Of a stretch of 64,000 nucleotides of DNA, positions 61,830 through 64,000 are shown piece after piece; the first letter of the stretch is position 1; each line of letters starts with the position of its first letter. The position numbers and the translations under genes were made by a program. The notes below the pieces were generated by a model, which did not search any database, was not told the origin of the DNA, and was given only the letters and a program-made list of their open reading frames with translations. This DNA comes from Lentzea pudingi (lineage in GTDB: Bacteria; Actinomycetota; Actinomycetes; Mycobacteriales; Pseudonocardiaceae), in NCBI RefSeq assembly GCF_014646255.1, contig NZ_BMNC01000004.1, forward strand, positions 264,480 to 328,479, written 5' to 3'.

Positions 61830-62456
61830 TCAGATGGGCCTGACGTCGACCCAGAAGCGGGTGTCGTTGCTCAGGTTGGCCGAGTTGCTGTTGAGCTGGT
61901 CCCTGATCCAGTAGATGGCGGTCTTGTAGCCGTTGATGTCGCCCGTGTTGGGGTTGTTGATGCCGGTCTGACCGTTGCGGTGGCCGCCGAACCAGACCGT
62001 CATGCCGTAGGCGTTCTGGCTCTGGTGCAGGCAGGAGATGTCGGCGGTGAGGTTGCTGTTGAGCGCGGCGCCGTTGTTCCACTGGCTGGTGGTCTGGCCG
62101 CGGAACCGGTCGCACTTGCTGCGCAGCATGTACCAGTTCTGCTTGAAGATGCCGAAGTTCGCGGCGTCATCCCGCTTGTTGTCGCCGTAGGGGTAGTTGG
62201 TGTTCATGCGGTCGGTCTCCAGCATGGCCACCGCCAGGTCGAGCACGTTGCCACCCGCGTTGCGGACCTGTTGCTTGCGGCTGCCCAAGCCGCTGATGCT
62301 GTACGAGCCGCAGCGCATGCCCGATGGGCAAGCGGCTATGACGATGCCGTCGGCTGCACTGTCAGATGTCTTCTGCGCACTGGACGGGACGGCGGACAGT
62401 GCCGCTCCGGCAAGCGTCAGTCCCAAGGTGACCATGATCGCGGGAAGTCTCCGCAT
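61830..62456 (-). CDS. Secreted protein of unknown function, lysozyme-like in style
   Basis: The protein has 208 residues from ATG 62456 behind AAGGAG. It has a signal peptide of about 27 residues, then a conserved-looking core: V-A-M-L-E-T-D-R-M-N-T-N-Y, G-D-N-K-R-D-D-A-A-N-F-G-I-F-K-Q-N-W, then N-N-G-A-A-L-N-S-N-L and G-G-H-R-N-G-Q-T-G-I. The early Glu with a following N-F-G-I-F-K-Q-N-W block looks like a small lysozyme/transglycosylase or glycanase fold, but I cannot place the family. It lies next to the GH26 mannanase on the same strand. Confidence 0.75.
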   Translation of the reverse strand: MRRLPAIMVTLGLTLAGAALSAVPSSAQKTSDSAADGIVIAACPSGMRCGSYSISGLGSRKQQVRNAGGNVLDLAVAMLETDRMNTNYPYGDNKRDDAANFGIFKQNWYMLRSKCDRFRGQTTSQWNNGAALNSNLTADISCLHQSQNAYGMTVWFGGHRNGQTGINNPNTGDINGYKTAIYWIRDQLNSNSANLSNDTRFWVDVRPI

Positions 62457-62461
62457 GTGCT

Positions 62462-62477
62462 CTCACTCCTTCGTGAG
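62462..62477 (-). promoter_or_regulatory. Leader hairpin presenting the ribosome site of the secreted-protein gene
   Basis: On the minus-strand transcript, CTCAC and GTGAG pair around a six-base loop GAAGGA that contains the ribosome-binding sequence, 5 bp before the ATG at 62,456. The mannanase gene next door has a similar arrangement. Confidence 0.35.
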
Positions 62478-62529
62478 TCCACTCGTCAAAAGCAGGGCGG
62501 TGACGACAGGGGAGTTGTGACCGTGTCGT

Positions 62530-63930
62530 CTACCGGAAGCTGGGCAACTCGTCGCGGGTGATGACGTAGCTGCTGGCGTACACCTTCTGCAGGTGGGCGA
62601 CCGAATTGTGCTGGGTCAGGTACTGCGAGTTCCAGGTCATGAACCACAGCCACCGGGTGTTGGTGGACTGCAGGCGGTCCGGGTCCGGGATCGGTCCGTT
62701 CTCGTGCAACGCCACCGGTACTTGGGAACCGACGGCGTTGCGCGCGGCGTTGTACATCGCGTTCTGCGGGTCGTAGTTGCCGCTCCCGGCGTAGGTGTCG
62801 GCGCCGCCGATGTCCACATAGGACCGGCCGGGGTAGAAGGATCCGTTCGGGCTGCCGTTCGTGCCGAACATCCAGATCAGGTTGTTCAGGCCCTTGGGCC
62901 GGGTCATGTAGTCGTACATGTAGCGCCAGAGCCGCACGTACTGGCCGCCGCCTTCCTTGCTCCACCAGAACCAGGTGCCACCGGCCTCGTGGAACGGACG
63001 CCAGATCACCGCGGCGCCGATGTCCTCCAACCGCTGGAGATTCGCGGCGGCGGCGTCCATGCGCTGGCGGAAGGAGGTGTTCTCGGCCGTGCCGGAGGTC
63101 AGCACGGCGTTGATGGACACGGCCATCTGGCTGCCCTCGTAGGTGTCGGGCTTCGTCGGCGCGCCCATGTGGTACGCCACCTCGGGGATGCCGCCGGAGT
63201 TCCACCAAGCGATGGCGCGGCCGACGTAGTCGGTGGTGGCCTGGTCCATGCCCCGCAGCGCCGGAAGTTTGCCGGTGTTGCGCTGGACGTAGCTCATCTC
63301 GTACTCGGGTCCACCGTTCCAAGTGGACTCTTCCTGGCCCGCGAGGATGTGGTTGCCGTACTGCGAGTGCAGGTAGCACAGGACCTTGCGCACAGCGGCG
63401 TTGGAGCCGGGGTTGACCGGGTTGACCGAACACGTCGGGTCGGGACCGGTGTCGGCGCGCCACTGCTGGTTGGTCTGCCCGTTGCAGTTCCAGGTGTTCA
63501 CCAGGGTGCCGTTGGCCGTCGCGGCCCCGACCACGTCCAGGCAGAGACCGGATTGGACCGCGGTCACGGAACCGTTGGCGTTGAGCCGGAATCTCTGGTT
63601 GGGCTGTCCGGTGCTCTCCCGGATCAGCGCCCGCGCGCCCGCGGTGGTGGAGCCGTTCTCCACGTCCAGGCAACGGGTGCCGCCGAAAGTGCGCAGGTCA
63701 CCGGACGCGGTGAAGTCCCATGACTGGTTGGCCTGACCGTTGCAGTCCCAGATCGCCACCGCCGATCCGGGGGTGTTGCTGTTGCCCACCACGTCCAGGC
63801 ACCTGTTGGACGCCACGCTGGTCAGCGAAGCCGGTGCCGCGACTGCCGGCATGGCGCTCACCACGGCCAGGCCGGGTACCGTCAGGGCGATCGCCAGCAG
63901 CGTCCGCCCGAGTTTTCCCTTGGGGTGCAT
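62530..63930 (-). CDS. Secreted GH26 beta-mannanase with an N-terminal ricin-type lectin domain
   Basis: The protein has 466 residues from ATG 63930 behind AAAGGAG, with a signal peptide of about 31 residues. A ricin-B beta-trefoil follows (about 32-165), with three C-L-D-V...Q-x-W repeats (R-C-L-D-V-V-G, R-C-L-D-V-E-N, L-C-L-D-V-V-G). The GH26 domain has acid/base Glu in W-R-P-F-H-E-A-G-G and the nucleophile Glu in A-L-H-E-N-G-P. It hydrolyses beta-1,4-mannans. In many GH26 enzymes the binding domain is C-terminal; here it is N-terminal. Confidence 0.93.
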   Translation of the reverse strand: MHPKGKLGRTLLAIALTVPGLAVVSAMPAVAAPASLTSVASNRCLDVVGNSNTPGSAVAIWDCNGQANQSWDFTASGDLRTFGGTRCLDVENGSTTAGARALIRESTGQPNQRFRLNANGSVTAVQSGLCLDVVGAATANGTLVNTWNCNGQTNQQWRADTGPDPTCSVNPVNPGSNAAVRKVLCYLHSQYGNHILAGQEESTWNGGPEYEMSYVQRNTGKLPALRGMDQATTDYVGRAIAWWNSGGIPEVAYHMGAPTKPDTYEGSQMAVSINAVLTSGTAENTSFRQRMDAAAANLQRLEDIGAAVIWRPFHEAGGTWFWWSKEGGGQYVRLWRYMYDYMTRPKGLNNLIWMFGTNGSPNGSFYPGRSYVDIGGADTYAGSGNYDPQNAMYNAARNAVGSQVPVALHENGPIPDPDRLQSTNTRWLWFMTWNSQYLTQHNSVAHLQKVYASSYVITRDELPSFR

Positions 63931-63949
63931 TGGATCTCCTTTGATCCAA
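63930..63949 (-). promoter_or_regulatory. Leader hairpin presenting the ribosome site of the mannanase gene
   Basis: TTGGATC and GATCCAA form a perfect 7-bp stem with a six-base loop that reads AAAGGA on the transcript; the start codon overlaps the end of the 3' arm. Folding would display or hide the ribosome site. Confidence 0.45.
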
Positions 63950-64000
63950 GGTGACCGGACGCCACCGGACACCGGCAGTCGGCAAGCGACGGCGGAGGTG

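Overview
The window is high-GC DNA from a filamentous actinomycete. GTG starts are frequent, genes are tightly coupled by GTGA/ATGA overlaps, one-component regulators (MarR, TetR, LacI, ROK, MerR, ArsR, LysR) are abundant, and there are many secreted polysaccharide- and protein-degrading enzymes. The gene style fits Pseudonocardiales or a relative, but I cannot fix the genus from sequence alone.

Region 1 (about 24-14,713) is an accessory defence island. It starts at a tRNA-Val 3' half that keeps its own terminator but has lost its 5' half, a junction left by tRNA-directed integration, followed by a decayed integrase reading frame. Inside lie a sigma-like gene overlapping a winged-helix gene, a KTSC-domain protein, a small CxxC protein, an OLD-family ATPase/TOPRIM nuclease, a long prokaryotic Argonaute overlapping a PD-(D/E)XK nuclease gene, a restriction-nuclease-NACHT fusion, and a HEPN-motif protein coupled to a small ORF. 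The Argonaute-nuclease pair (6307-9896) is the most exciting system: the PIWI domain has lost catalytic residues while the guide-binding MID motif and the partner's nuclease residues are intact, so guide-directed activation of a separate nuclease is the natural reading. A truncated IS630-type transposase closes the region.

Region 2 (about 15,600-26,700) is a series of redox-type regulator/oxidoreductase modules: a lone geranylgeranyl-reductase-like flavoprotein, NmrA-type NAD(P)-binding proteins, two quinone-oxidoreductase-like MDR enzymes, and MarR/TetR/ArsR regulators. Most regulator promoters carry a readable palindromic operator. Two decayed transposase fragments and a deletion-fusion pseudogene show turnover here.

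Region 3 (about 27,000-43,800) encodes secreted hydrolases: a GH81 beta-1,3-glucanase with a CBM6-like module, a large subtilisin-like S8 protease, a pullulanase with three repeated N-terminal modules, and a chymotrypsin-fold protease, with a LacI regulator, LacI-type operators and gene relics between them.

Region 4 (about 43,900-49,400) holds an atypical M24-fold protein, an SDR, an epimerase/MarR divergon around a 31-bp palindrome, and a Tat-exported HD-domain protein. Region 5 (49,938-58,582) is a catabolic unit: an MFS transporter and a LysR regulator diverge from a tightly coupled operon of cyclase-family hydrolase, FAD hydroxylase, two-domain extradiol dioxygenase, FAH-family hydrolase, SDR and C-C-hydrolase-like alpha/beta hydrolase, which reads as hydroxylation, ring cleavage and chain hydrolysis of an unidentified aromatic compound. 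Region 6 (58,955-63,930) returns to sugar metabolism with LacI and ROK regulators, a small secreted protein and a ricin-lectin/GH26 beta-mannanase.
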